This document shows positions 25,701 through 52,798 of a stretch of DNA of 64,000 bases, piece by piece (within the stretch, counting starts at the first letter, position 1; each line of letters opens with the position of its first letter). The notes under the pieces were generated by a model, which was given only the letters and a program-made list of their open reading frames with translations, was not told where the DNA came from and did not search any database. The position numbers and the translations under genes are program-made. The DNA comes from Pycnopodia helianthoides (Eukaryota; Echinodermata; Asteroidea; Forcipulatida; Asteriidae). The stretch covers positions 7,905,001-7,969,000 of the forward strand of contig CM063253.1 of the NCBI GenBank assembly GCA_032158295.1, in the 5' to 3' direction.

Positions 25701-28700
25701 GCTATATTTTTCCGCATTCCACTCGCTCTCGTTTGATAACACATGATATTATTTATTATAATTATCCCCCAAACAATAGCTTTTATCAATTGAACATTTT
25801 CATAAAAAGTGTCATACCCAGAACAACTTAAAGGCAGAGTGTTCTTTTGGTAATTACTCCACAAGTTAATGACCATAAAAACTAACTTGGTAAAGAGCAC
25901 TGGAGAGCTGTTGACATGGTTGATATTATAAAACACTGTTAAAACCGACCTCTTTATATGAAGTAATTGTGTAGTTTTAGTGAGAGAGGTAAATTTTCAC
26001 CCGAAAATTTGAATCTAAGATACCAACTGAAAGCACACAACTCGTATATGCAACAAGTGTATATTTTCCTTTCATTATTTTCTTTCAACTTTGATGACCA
26101 ATTGAGCCCAAATTTCTACAGGTTTGTTATTTTATGCATATATATGTTGGGATACACCAAGTGAGGATAGGCCTACTGGTCTTCGACAATTATGAAAAGT
26201 ATATCCTGCCTTTGAATAGTTCCAATTACTCAGCAATATTTAATCAGTCAAAAATACACACCCCAAAACAAATGAAAAACAGCAACTCAAACAATTTTTT
26301 TTTAAAACCAAATATAGATATCAATGAAGAAGGCAAACATTCGTCATCCAACCTATTTCTACAATGGCATTTGTCAACAAACAAGATAAAGCACCCGACT
26401 GTTATCATTACCTCATTACTAGGGTTAAAGGTCGAGTTGCAAAGTTTCTTTGTGATTTGGGTTTTTTTAATGTAAGAGTGTAATTAATTGAAGTACATTG
26501 ACTAAAGTGCATGGATGGGGTGTTACTATTTGTACAGACCACATGTAGGTCGTCAAACTTTCTTCTTAAAAGGGCATCTTATTCTAAAGGCCTAGGGGTA
26601 TCAATTTAAACAAATTTAAGTAATGCAAAACTTCCATTTATTACAGCTTTTAAAACCCTTTAGAGACCATTATTTTCTGTATAATCATCACCATACTATG
26701 CCCAATGGCTAATATTTATGGATTTTGGCACAATTTGTTCTTACAGTTCTGAGCAGTTCTCCCCAGGCCTGAAATGTCATCTTTTAGAGGACAAGGCTAA
26801 TTTTCAATTTAGAAAAATCTATGGGAAACCTTTTATGGGGCACCGAGGCCAAGACCAGGGCAGCAGAGGCCAAGACCAGGGCAGCAGAAGCCATGACCTC
26901 AATGGCCTTTCTGCAACTCCCAACCTGCATACTCGATCCAATCTTCTCCACAGCAGTAGATAAACAGCTAGACAAGTTGAGAACCGGACAGGTTCTTAAC
27001 ATAAATAAACCATACTCCTGAACAGTAATAGCAACACAAGTTTTTTCAGAACTACAAGCACTTAAAGTTTAAGTTCTTTCAGAACTACAAGCAGTTAAAG
27101 TTTAAACTAAGCAAAATCGTACCCTGCCTTTGATAATTCATTTTATCAGTTGCAGATAAAATACATTATTCAATGGACACCCACAACCGTTGTGGTGCCA
27201 CCTTGGCTAGTTTGGTCATGTTGGGTAGGCTTTTCAAACCCTGTCCAGTTGGTCCTTTTGCGACCTTGCACATATTTTCCCAGGGTTTTTATGGGGTTTC
27301 TTGTGGCAAATGGGCAGGGTACCCTTCTTCAATAAATCAGGTGCAGTTATGTAAAACAACAGCGTCTGCACGCTGTATTTGTGTGGGAACCTCACTTTGG
27401 TTCAGCTTCCAACCAAGTCAACACCCCCCAAAAATTGTTGCCGCCTCCGCCCCTTCAATACCTCAAGTAGTTGAGGCTTTTCTGCGCCGTTTGGCATTTT
27501 CTGATAGGGAAGTGGACTGCCACTGCCTGCGGGGGGTCGGATAATTGATAAACTTATAAGTGGTAATCAATATTATTAATGAGTTAAGGATATGTTTAAC
27601 TTTAACACTGTAGCACATCTCATTTCCGATGGGCCTATATTTTTGTACATTCCAATCGCGTGTACAGGAATAATCTTGCCTTTCAGGCCCTTACTTAATG
27701 TTATATAACTCTTGCTTGCACCTACTATCTCAAGTGGGGCTATAGCAGTACTGTAAAGCAACTGTGTGTTCAAGCGGTGCAATCACATAGAGCATTGATG
27801 CCTATTCGACATGTAAGAAGTAGCCCCCTCTTGTCTGTGGTTTGTGGGCAAGTGTGTTTGCCCACAATTGTTTATGGCAGGTTGCCAAGTAATGTTATGG
27901 CAGGTTGCCAAGTAGTTGCCAAGTAATCCGGGCCCGGTATTCATGTATGTGTATTCATGTATGTCTGACGGGGGTTACCCTGTTGTCTGTGGTTTGTGGG
28001 CAAGTGTGTTTGCCCACATTTGTTTATAGCAGGTTGCCAAGTAATGTTATGGCAGGTTGCCAAGTAATCCGGGCCCGGTATTCATGTATGTCTGTTGGGG
28101 GTTACTTTCAAATAAAATTTGTTATTACATAGTTACTGGTTTTGCCCAATTGGTAATTAACCAATGTGGTGTGACATGGTTGAATAAACATAGCACTTGA
28201 AGCTGATACCAATAAGCCAACTCAATGTGTACTGTTGTGGTTATTTGTGTCCTAAGAGAATAATTGTGCATTCAAATCTAGGCAAGATGTGTTAAAAAAA
28301 TAAAATTTACCGCATACCACTCATGAAACAGTAGATCTATTGGCATCTTAATGTTGGAGCATTCTATTTTTCCCTTGGTGAATAGCCTTGATATCAAGGC
28401 CGTGTAGACAAGTACTCCGCCTAAAACCATAGAGCAAGGATACTAAAACCTCAGCCGCCCGAATGCGATACAACCCCAGTCCCCCGACTGACTCTAAAAA
28501 AAATAGCACACCGCACCTCTCACCATGCACACACACAGCGCCTGTACACACATACTGTTGCACACACCATTGTGGGGACTTCCTATTGTTGTTCTATTGT
28601 TCCCTTTTCTAAAGAATTACCTTGTGGGGACCCAGTTTAACAAAGAAAAACGTTGTGGGGACCTTTGTTCCACTGTGTAAAAGTCCCCACAACTGTGTGT

Positions 28701-31700
28701 ATGCCTACTACCCACAGCCCCACACACACACGGCTATTGTCCACACACTGCTATCGCCCACACACTGCTATCGCCCACAATCCTAGCCCGTGAGCCGTCA
28801 GGCTCACAGCCTTGACGATCTTGTACACTTCCGGGTCTTATGTGTTTCATTGTTTTTTTTCGCAAATCCGTGGAAAATGGGGGGGGGGGTGAGTGGATAT
28901 GCAAATACCATAACCTCAAGACCTGGAAGTGTACAAGAACGTCAGGGCTGTGAGCCTGCCGGCTCACAGGCTAGGATTGTGGGCGATAGCGGTGTGTGGA
29001 ATAGCGGTGTGTGTGGGACTATGGAAACGAGCGTGTGTGTGCTTCCTTGGGTGAGAGCGTGGTGTGCTGTTTAAAGACAGTCGGGGGACCGGAACAGGAG
29101 TTGCATTGCATTCGGGCATCGCATTCGTGCGGCTGTGGTTATTCACATTTTTAGCTTTATAGTAAGCAAACTATTACACAGCCTTGCAATCAAGGGTACT
29201 TGGCGAATGCCTCCGGGGAAAGTAGAATATGCTTCAGGGATAAACAGAATAAACAGGGTCCCTTTCATATGTCAATTTTTTTTTAAGATACCAACCTTGC
29301 TCTAGTCTCGACAATGGCTAACGTCTGTGGATGACACTTCTGGTCGACATAGAATTTGTTTCTTTTGGTGTGCCTACATACAACCGGAGAAATTTTAAAA
29401 GGCATTCAGAATTTTTGGGCAACAAAAATCAAACCTCAAAAGATCATAACACTTTCTTGCTAGGTTTTAACACACATCAATGTGATGTTTCTTCAATGAT
29501 CTATAAAGACATATAATACAGATTGTTGGATTTTGATAAAAATGGAAAAACAAAAAACATCGGGCATGTTTAATCTTTGAGCAAGGTCATTTATTGTGCT
29601 TCCACTGGACAATTGTCCACGTTAAGGGGACTATCTTCAGGGGCACCAAGACCTGGGCCCAATTTCATAGAGCTGCTTAAGCAGAAAATATCGCTAACAA
29701 TTTTCTGCTAAGCAGAAATGAGACGGACACCAGTCACAAATTGAACTTGTGACATGGTACTTTTGGCTGGAATTCTTATTCTGGTAAGCATACTTCTGTT
29801 TTGCTTACATGTAGTTAGTTTTTGTGGTTAAGCAGCTCTATGAAATTGAGCCAGGGATCTTTCCAAACAAGAGCATTCCCATCAAGAGCTTTCCGATCAA
29901 GAACTTTCCGGATTCCATTCCCACAGAGAGACTATTTAATTCTTACCTGCCACACAAAGTCATGGCCTCTGCAGCAGCTGTCCCCTCATCCAGGAGTGAC
30001 GAGTTAGCGATGTCTAACCCCGTCAAATCTGTCACCATCGTCTGATAGTTTAGCAAGTTTTGTAGTCTACCCTGGGCTATCTCGGGTTGGTATGGGGTGT
30101 ATTGGGTTGTCCTGCAATCAGAGGGGGTAATTGTATGATAATTGTAGTATATACCCTGGGCTATCTCGGGTTGGTATGGGGTGTATTGGGTTGTCCTGCA
30201 ATCAGAGGGGGTAATTGTACAATAGGTTTTGTATTTTACACTGGAATATTTTGGGCCACTGTGGGATTTATTGAGTTGTCCTACAATCAGAATGCAGTTG
30301 TTTAACAGTTTTTGTAGTCTACCCAAGGCTACCTTGGGCCAGCATGGGGTATATTTGGGTGTCCTGTGATTATAGGGAACAATTGTATTTACAGATAAAG
30401 ACTGTAAGAGGTAAATGAAGCTACATCTTTAATGTATCTCAATCTCAGCCTTACCATCCAGGATTTTCAAGAATGTTTCTCTGAATGGTGGTTGGTACCC
30501 AGCAGTTGTAGTAACCCAGACCGATGTAGCTACGCCATAACTCATTTTGATCAGATATTTGCCTTAGCCTACTAAGTGTCTCTGGTTCACCTTGACAAAA
30601 AAAGATAAAAAGAATGAAGCTGTAAGCACCGAGATTATAAACTTGTGAGACAAAAGCTTTTTATATGAGCTAGGTATAAAATTTCAAGTATTGTCGGTCA
30701 TGATTCTTACTTTTTAAAGAGGGTCTGCGATATTCAATTTGTGAAGGGCAATGCCCAAGGATTGTCTTCCCTTATTTCTCCAATCTCTTGTCTTTCAATA
30801 CCTACTTCCCCCCCCCCCCGAATTTGACTAGCTGCTTCTTACTACAACAACACACTTCACAGTTGGAATTTGACTCTTCGTGAACAGACACAGCAACTAG
30901 CCAGTTAAAAATGTGTTAAATTACTTTTGAGTGTGTGAATGTAACTTCATTTGACCATTAAACAATGGTCGTGATCGACGATGACAATGTTTAATATTTG
31001 GGCTGCTAAAATTTCCCAGGGCAAGTAAAACACACAGTTTACAAGCCCAGTGGGCTGCTTTACAAAAAGCCATAAGGCCAGGCCTGTTGAGACAAGACTA
31101 ATGTGTCATCTTACTCATGGGAGGGTCCAGGTCCAACTCTCTCTTGATCCTGATGTTATTCGGTACTGTCTGCTCAATCAACCCTTCCAAACTCTTTCAA
31201 GAAAAGTGCAAAATCAAGTCAATGTTATTAATGAAATTTCTTGGAATTATTTGGCAAAAATGCTGCACCTGACTGCCACTCTAACCCCGTCTTTACTAGG
31301 TCAAATTTTATCCTCACCTGTCCAGAAAGGTTGGCAGAATGTATACAGAGAGGAACAGGCACTGTTTTAGTGTTACAAAGTATTCATGAAAAATAAGCCA
31401 TTTCGGATCTAGGGTGGTCTTGACATTTGCTGCTTGCCAAATGCCATTTTAGTTCTTTTCGACACGAGTGCCTAAGAGTTCCAGCTGTGCGATGAAATAT
31501 TCACTTGAACTTCCCTCCTTAAAAAAGGTCAATGATGAGCGTTTGAGCTAAAAAAGGAATATTTTTAAAAGGGAAATAAAGTTCAGCATCCATCAAACAA
31601 ATCTAAAATATCCCTTGGAAATTTGTCGCCAAATCAAATCAACATCTTCCTCACATATGATTATCAAAACAAATTGATCATTTATACTCTACTACAAGAG

Positions 31701-32257
31701 GGATGTACTACTACCAACTACACCATATAGATAGATACAAATGGTGTCACTTTTTGAATGAAACTGTTTTGATCATGAAAAGGTAAACAAAAGTCATGGA
31801 AGTTTAATATCAGATTGAAATTAAGGTATTTCCAAACTCATCCATCCTTCCATGTACTCACAAAACAAGGAAATTTAATTTGTTTCCAATTCAAAATATT
31901 ATATAAACTCAACCTTAGTTTAATGATTCTCATTGACTTTACCTCTGCACCAATAAAAGAAAGCATTTCTTCAATGTCCGACTCCCTGGGCCCCAAGTGA
32001 CGATCAGGAAAGTAATCGTGCCTCTTGTACACCCGATCCAGTTTCCGAGAGTTGGTCTCCGCTGTTGTCTGAGGCTTGGCAAGACTTTGTTGGGAGCAAC
32101 ACCGAACATGGTGGGCCCATTTTTGTTTAAAGTTACCCGAACTCACAACACATGTTGACGGCAATACATTATTTACAGCCGCGGCGGCACCGCAGTGCAG
32201 TTTTACGCGGGCAGAACCCTTCTCCACCACGGCACGAAATCGTCCCAATCGAAACAT
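7717..32257 (-). CDS. GLDC: Glycine dehydrogenase (decarboxylating), P-protein; 23 coding exons, complete
   Basis: This pyridoxal-phosphate enzyme decarboxylates glycine and passes the aminomethyl group to lipoyl H-protein in the mitochondrial glycine cleavage system. Exons (minus strand): 32257-31943, 31193-31115, 30590-30455, 30111-29947, 29373-29296, 25196-25049, 24609-24413, 23563-23467, 20783-20678, 20185-20043, 19710-19630, 19027-18924, 18531-18405, 16799-16657, 15308-15233, 14474-14349, 13127-12865, 12483-12336, 11524-11413, 10245-10150, 9541-9434, 8771-8626, 7827-7717. All phases agree and the sum is 3,105 nt, 1,034 residues (human about 1,020). The Arg-rich, acid-poor N-terminus fits a mitochondrial targeting peptide. 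Family blocks include [40 protein letters not shown] and, in exon 17, SHLNLHK777TFC with the PLP lysine followed by the GGGGPG loop. ATG at 32255-32257 was chosen; an in-frame GTG lies three codons earlier. Donors of exons 5, 15 and 18 are weak (GTTGGT, GTTGGT, GTTCGG). It is divergent to CTH. Confidence 0.97.
7828..8625. repeat. Last GLDC intron: GTACTC-rich foldback
   Basis: Two blocks, 7915-8115 and 8328-8485, are packed with degenerate AGTACTCGAGTAC-like words and are roughly inverted with respect to each other. The spacer is AT-rich with T-runs. The 3' part, 8541-8616, resembles a fragment of hairpin family B. It looks like a MITE with simple-sequence-like arms rather than a gene. Upstream intron 21 is treated separately. 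Confidence 0.6.
9039..10029. repeat. Direct repeats flanking GLDC exon 21
   Basis: A block of about 185 bp at 9039-9220 (intron 21) is repeated at about 9838-10029 (intron 20). The best-matched part begins ATTGAATGGTCAGACAG at 9124 and 9933, 809 bp apart, and continues nearly unchanged for about 55 bp. More diverged copies of the GCATTCACC / TGGCATAG words lie around them. Exon 21 (9434-9541) sits between the two. Confidence 0.8.
10311..10680 (+). mobile_element. tRNA-derived SINE, family A
   Basis: The 5' end is a Ser/Leu-tRNA-like head: A-box region GACCGAGTGGTCTAG, then B box GGTTCGAATCCC at 10382-10393, followed by the family block CTTGAGCAAGGCACTTAACC. The 3' part is a diverged variant ending in an A/T-rich tail near 10680. 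It lies in GLDC intron 19 in antisense orientation to the gene. Confidence 0.85.
11580..11900 (+). mobile_element. Non-LTR retrotransposon fragment (C-terminal end of reverse transcriptase ORF)
   Basis: The plus strand, with frame breaks, reads the typical tail of CR1/L2/Jockey-type ORF2: a P-YLS-LL--YTPPR block at 11671-11718, then [23 protein letters not shown] near 11788-11857 (positions only; key residues are the FSVAGP, the W and the LP). A stop at 11855-11857 precedes the expected FRKALKTH region, which follows in the same frame. It is a short, dead 5'-truncated copy in GLDC intron 18. The catalytic core is absent. Confidence 0.75.
12865..13127 (-). CDS. GLDC: GLDC exon 17: PLP-lysine and glycine-rich loop
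   Basis: Largest exon after exon 1. It encodes the motifs [31 protein letters not shown], then [19 protein letters not shown]. The lysine after LNLH aligns with the Schiff-base lysine of the animal enzyme (human Lys754), and the Gly run is the conserved loop beside it. Nothing needed for catalysis is missing, so the locus looks functional. Confidence 0.96.
13440..13740. repeat. Dispersed inverted-repeat element, diverged copy at 56410-56660
   Basis: This segment and 56410-56660 share an opening ATAG(A)TAGTTC...GA(A/C)GCCATCTTTA, a middle CACTGACCAATC, and a closing AAGATG(G/A)CCGA. The CATCTTTA start and AAGATGGC end are inverted copies, so it is probably a short DNA element. It is GC-richer than its surroundings and rich in CpG. 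No coding evidence. Confidence 0.5.
13958..14302 (-). mobile_element. tRNA-derived SINE, family A, near full length
   Basis: Minus strand: the head at 14302 (GCGTGTCGTGGCCGAGCG), B box GGTTCGAATCCCGGTC at 14219-14234, the CTTGAGCAAGACACTTAA block, and the shared 3' end (GTCACTGAGTGATGGAT ... CACTATT) reaching 13958. It lies in GLDC intron 16, in the same orientation as the gene. Confidence 0.85.
14598..14862 (-). mobile_element. tRNA-derived SINE, family A, 3' truncated and diverged
   Basis: It keeps the head (GTCGTGACTGAGCATC), the TTAAGCAAGACACTTAACC block, the GTAATGCATGTAAGAG block and an ending in GTGCTATATATAAAG. The B box is decayed (GGTTTAGTTCCCC). It lies in GLDC intron 15. Confidence 0.75.
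15340..16085. repeat. Degenerate minisatellite, GATGGAGGTCAATATCA-like unit
   Basis: About 740 bp of GLDC intron 14 is made of imperfect copies of a 16 to 18-bp purine-rich word, best preserved at 15940-16060 (AGATGGAGGTCATTATA). Spacing wanders and interruptions are common. The open frame on the plus strand at 15799-16038 is a product of the repeat and is not a gene. Confidence 0.85.
16391..16580. mobile_element. Hairpin MITE, family B
   Basis: The ends are inverted copies of GGCCCAATTTCATAGAGCTGCTTA and its complement (16390-16413; 16557-16577). The middle has the family words CCAGAATAAAGTTACCAGCC and GACTGGTATCCTGC. Other members lie at 3144-3312, 7090-7230, 25504-25680, 29655-29854, 35506-35718 and 59752-59845. 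Confidence 0.8.
16943..17180 (-). mobile_element. tRNA-derived SINE, family A, truncated at the head
   Basis: Minus-strand copy with the words TTAAGCAAGGCACTTGC, GACGTAAAGCC, GTAAAAGAACCCAGTACAC and an ending GGTGCTATATAAATGG at about 16950-16965. Internal only; no tRNA-like A box was seen. It lies in GLDC intron 13. Confidence 0.7.
17368..18196 (-). mobile_element. Inverted-repeat DNA transposon with Myb/SANT-like exon remnant (Harbinger-like)
   Basis: The termini are inverted: CGCGTTCCCACTGGATCC at the left and GGGTCCAGTGGGAACGGGG at the right, with further copies of GCGGGGTCTGATCGCCC inside. On the minus strand, 17818-17621 encodes a Lys-rich start followed by [11 protein letters not shown]. 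One base further on, in a shifted frame, it continues as [18 protein letters not shown] and reaches a CAG|GTAATT donor near 17554. W--EE---LL-IW plus RN/Y-(T)VF is the pattern of Myb/SANT-like proteins carried by PIF/Harbinger elements. The frame is broken and no transposase was seen, so the copy is dead. Confidence 0.6.
20222..20462 (+). mobile_element. tRNA-derived SINE, family A, partial
   Basis: The head GGCATGTCATGGCAGAGCGG and a damaged B box (GGTTCGAATGACGC) are followed by CTTGAGCAAGGCACTTAAT. It is closest to the copy at 10311 (both have GTTGTCAGCAGCA and the CTACCAGCCAGGCTCC block), so these two are a subfamily. It lies in GLDC intron 9. Confidence 0.8.
21857..22110 (+). mobile_element. 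tRNA-derived SINE, family A
   Basis: Head GGCATGTCGTGGCCGAGCGG, A-box-like GTCAAGAGCACTGG, a decayed B box (GGATTTGAGTGCCGGTC), the AGAGAAGGGGTTTGCCCC block, and an end at CTTATAAGGCACTATATAAA. Confidence 0.8.
23153..23435 (+). mobile_element. tRNA-derived SINE, family A, with ATT microsatellite tail
   Basis: Head GGCGTGTCGTACGCTGCCGA, CTTGAGCAAGACACTTAAC, the GAGGGCAGAG block shared with the copy at 13958, and the common 3' end CCACTGAGCGTTC ... AAGAAGCCACTATT running into (ATT)n. It stops about 30 bp from GLDC exon 8. Confidence 0.8.
23640..23735 (+). mobile_element. Short LINE reverse-transcriptase fragment
   Basis: One plus-strand frame reads [18 protein letters not shown] at about 23657-23710, the motif that follows the LHWLP block near the C-terminus of CR1/L2-like ORF2 proteins. 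Only this block is left, and the next codons hit stops. It lies in GLDC intron 7. Confidence 0.55.
25828..26215 (+). mobile_element. TTAA-flanked MITE, family C
   Basis: It starts TTAAAGGCAGAGTG and ends ATCCTGCCTTTGA, inverted ends. It has the family core CCAATTGAGCCCAAATTT and TTATGCATA...TGGGATACACCAAG. Related members: 44790-45335, 50381-50744, 54755-55092, 60894-61240 and 61408-61805. Confidence 0.7.
26680..27000 (+). repeat. Dispersed repeat with internal 21 to 24-bp duplication
   Basis: GAGGCCAAGACCAGGGCAGC occurs twice (about 26845 and 26866). The surrounding sequence (CTATGGGAAACCTTTTATGG, CAGGCCTGAAAT) recurs in inverted orientation at 42240-42400 in CTH intron 2. No coding function is inferred. 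Confidence 0.6.
27831..28107. repeat. Tandem duplication, about 152-bp period
   Basis: TGTCTGTGGTTTGTGGGCAA starts at about 27833 and 27985. Each copy goes on with a GTTTGCCCACA hairpin, two or three GGCAGGTTGCCAAGTAAT words, CCGGGCCCGGTATTCATG and GGGGGTTAC. The first copy has an additional internal GTTGCCAAGT and GTATTCATGT repeat. The sequence is nearly identical between copies, so the duplication is young. Confidence 0.9.
28451..29140. repeat. Large imperfect palindrome (foldback), about 690 bp
   Basis: Left arm 28451-28850 and right arm 28917-29135 are inverted copies: CAGTCCCCCGACTG against CAGTCGGGGGACCG, ATCGCCCACAATCCTAGCC against GGCTAGGATTGTGGGCGAT, and TTGTACACTTCC against GGAAGTGTACAAG. 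The left arm holds an extra block of about 165 bp (28562-28728) bounded by TGTGGGGAC and GTCCCCACA, itself a small inverted-repeat insert. The spacer holds a G-run at 28879-28888. Confidence 0.85.
29655..29854. mobile_element. Hairpin MITE, family B, intact ends
   Basis: Best preserved member: GGCCCAATTTCATAGAGCTG at the left and CAGCTCTATGAAATTGAGCC at the right, perfect inverted complements over most of 20 bp. It is about 200 bp long. The right end lies about 90 bp from GLDC exon 4. Confidence 0.85.
29947..30111 (-). CDS. GLDC: GLDC exon 4 (N-terminal PLP-fold half), with duplicated acceptor upstream
   Basis: 55 codons encode [14 protein letters not shown], then LLNYQTMV and [13 protein letters not shown], one of the most conserved blocks of the P-protein. 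The acceptor is GATTGCAG|G, completing a split Trp codon. The acceptor and first roughly 43 bases of the exon are repeated directly upstream with an 84-bp period (see the entry at 30060-30395). Confidence 0.95.
30060..30395 (-). repeat. 84-bp tandem array that includes the 5' part of GLDC exon 4
   Basis: Four units occur, aligned at CCCTGGG or its variants at 30070, 30154, 30239 and 30322. The first two are almost identical and both contain the acceptor CCTGCAATCA (plus-strand sense) and the codons for [14 protein letters not shown]. The third and fourth are diverged. The 84-bp step equals 28 codons, and the minus-strand frame stays open across the second copy. The second acceptor would start the exon at 30195. 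Confidence 0.9.
31943..32257 (-). CDS. GLDC: GLDC exon 1: mitochondrial presequence and start of mature protein
   Basis: This exon gives 105 residues. The first 75 or so are low-conservation and rich in Arg, Lys, Ala and Ser (start [19 protein letters not shown]), as expected for a cleaved matrix-targeting peptide. Mature-type sequence begins near [15 protein letters not shown], the block that opens the enzyme in other animals. The start codon has A at -3. The exon ends at a codon boundary (GAG|GTAAAG). Confidence 0.93.
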
Positions 32258-34039
32258 GTTTTTCACAGTCTAATTTATCACAGCAGCTTTGTAGATCTTC
32301 CGCTTGGAAACAACAGATATTACAGGGCAAATGCCCATGTAAATAAGAACATAAACTGAAATGTTTGTGTCCTTGTGGTTTGTTACGGCAATGTTATTTT
32401 CATGTTTGTGATCAACTGATGACGCAGCGAGGCATGATACGAATACTATGTATGTTTTCCTTCCATCGACGATCGAGCCATCTGATTGGAAAAGTACTGG
32501 GTCGAGTCCTCCTCAACCTCGCCCTCAACAATAATACGCACGATCCACGACACACACATGATAACGCTCAGAGAGCGAGGAAAATGCCTACGTCAGTAGT
32601 TGGTACTTTGTATGCTAATTTTGCATTATTGTTGACGATAACCAGTGCTAGTTAGGTAAGGCGATTTACGTCATAGTGACACACCCCCGTGTATGGGCCA
32701 ATGAAATGGGGATAAATTCACAGAAAAGGCGAACTTTGCATATTAATATTTTAATACTTTTGTTACCTTTAGAACGCATGACTTGCCGCTGGGTGGCGTG
32801 TTTGACTCTTAGGTTCAAAGAAAACAAAACCAGGCTCTGACAGAAAATGAAGTTTACAAAGTATTGTCGAATTCTCGATTTAATTAAACAATTTTTATAA
32901 CCGTGGTTCTTTCGTTAAAAGTCAACATGTCAACCTGCAACCTTTCATTTATCTCTTTGCGCGGTTTCTCGTTCAGTAAGTTTTGGCCGAAGGAAGAAAA
33001 AGGAGATCTACCGATCCGTGTGACAACTTCATGTTGTTGTGCATTTATTTATTTATTTGTTTATTAGTTTATATTTTTCAGTTTCAATTCATAGCATTGA
33101 TATGTTTAGGGGTTATCTATAACTCATTTAAAGATTCTCTTATTTTTTGTTTTTCCTTTCCTGTAATTGGCGGTTCATCCGCTGTTCATGGTTTGGACAA
33201 TAAATATAATGCAATACAATACAATACCGTATTTCCTTCCTCCATGATTGTACTAAATAATTTTACTTTCCCAAAAGAAAATGATGATATTATACTCTCC
33301 TTTGTAACGCTTATCAAAACGTTCTTGATAATAATAAGTGAAGACAAAGTCACTATTCGAAAATTTACAACAATTAATTCCTTTTTCTAAATCGATACGG
33401 TGACTACTCTGAAAAATGGGCGTATTGAGGGCGGGAAATGGGCGTGGACCGGGGGGGCACCACTTAAAATTATAAATCGGAGCTTCATCCATATTCTACA
33501 AAATAAGCATTCGCAGATCGAACAGTTTAACTTATTTAGATGTATTTGGTCCTTTTCTTTCAACATTTGTATGCTGCCAGACGAACTGAGGGGAGAGGTG
33601 CCGTTGGTCTAGAAAGATCTCCCCTCCACCCCCTGATCCCCCCACCCCCTCCAAAAAGTGCACCGTGTTCATGACGTTGCAGAATCTCCAACCGAGCCCC
33701 CTGCGTGTTAGCCAATCAAGCACGTGCAATATGATACACATCTACCGGCGCTGTGGCGATCAATGAAATGTAAACACAGAGTGTACGTCGTGCAGCGTGT
33801 TGTTGCATCATACATCAGTCCATGTGAATATAAGAAGTAAAGCCGGTAACCGGTGCATGCTATAGTAATTATTAAAAAACACTGTACAGTACATCATCTG
33901 TTAGCTCGTTGACTGCATGCTGCGTGTCTGACTCGAATTGTCTGCTGAAAAAATCGATCGTGCAATATTTGATGGTTTATTCATCACTAATTTTTGAAAC
34001 AACAACGACTAAATTAAGCATAAGTATCTCTCAATCATC
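32258..34039. promoter_or_regulatory. Divergent promoter region shared by GLDC and CTH
   Basis: The two start codons are 1.78 kb apart and point away from each other. Candidate elements read from the sequence: TTACGTCA (32666-32673) and TACGTCA (32589-32595), CRE/ATF-like; CCAAT words near 32699 and 33712; TTGCATCA at 33803-33810; TATAAG at 33829-33834. The middle (33030-33235) resembles a LINE 3' tail ending in repeated AATAC words at about 33210-33228. No open frame here looks real. Confidence 0.5.
33803..33834 (+). promoter_or_regulatory. ATF4/C-EBP-type core and TATA-like box upstream of CTH
   Basis: TTGCATCA is the exact reverse complement of TGATGCAA, the C/EBP-ATF response element core that drives amino-acid-response genes in vertebrates. 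A TATAAG follows 18 bp later, about 206 bp before the CTH ATG. In mammals CTH is induced by ATF4. Use of this site here is inference. Confidence 0.35.

Positions 34040-52798
<18,759 letters not shown>

Larger units (their letters stand above)
25197..29295. other. GLDC intron 5 (4.1 kb): repeat-rich
   Basis: The longest GLDC intron. From low to high coordinate it holds a C-run (about 25470-25501), a family B MITE (25504-25680), a TTAA-flanked element (25828-26215), a dispersed repeat with a 21 to 24-bp internal duplication (26680-27000), a 152-bp tandem duplication (27831-28107), and a large palindrome (28451-29140). No exon-like reading frame was found. Confidence 0.7.

Noticed and set aside
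31050..31370. 106-codon open frame on the plus strand
   Set aside because: It lies over GLDC exon 2 (31193-31115) on the opposite strand. The minus strand gives the conserved [16 protein letters not shown] block, so this frame is a shadow.
32255..32266. Upstream in-frame GTG as GLDC start (three codons before the ATG)
   Set aside because: The ATG at 32257 has a good context and begins a typical mitochondrial targeting sequence. There is no reason to invoke a non-ATG start.
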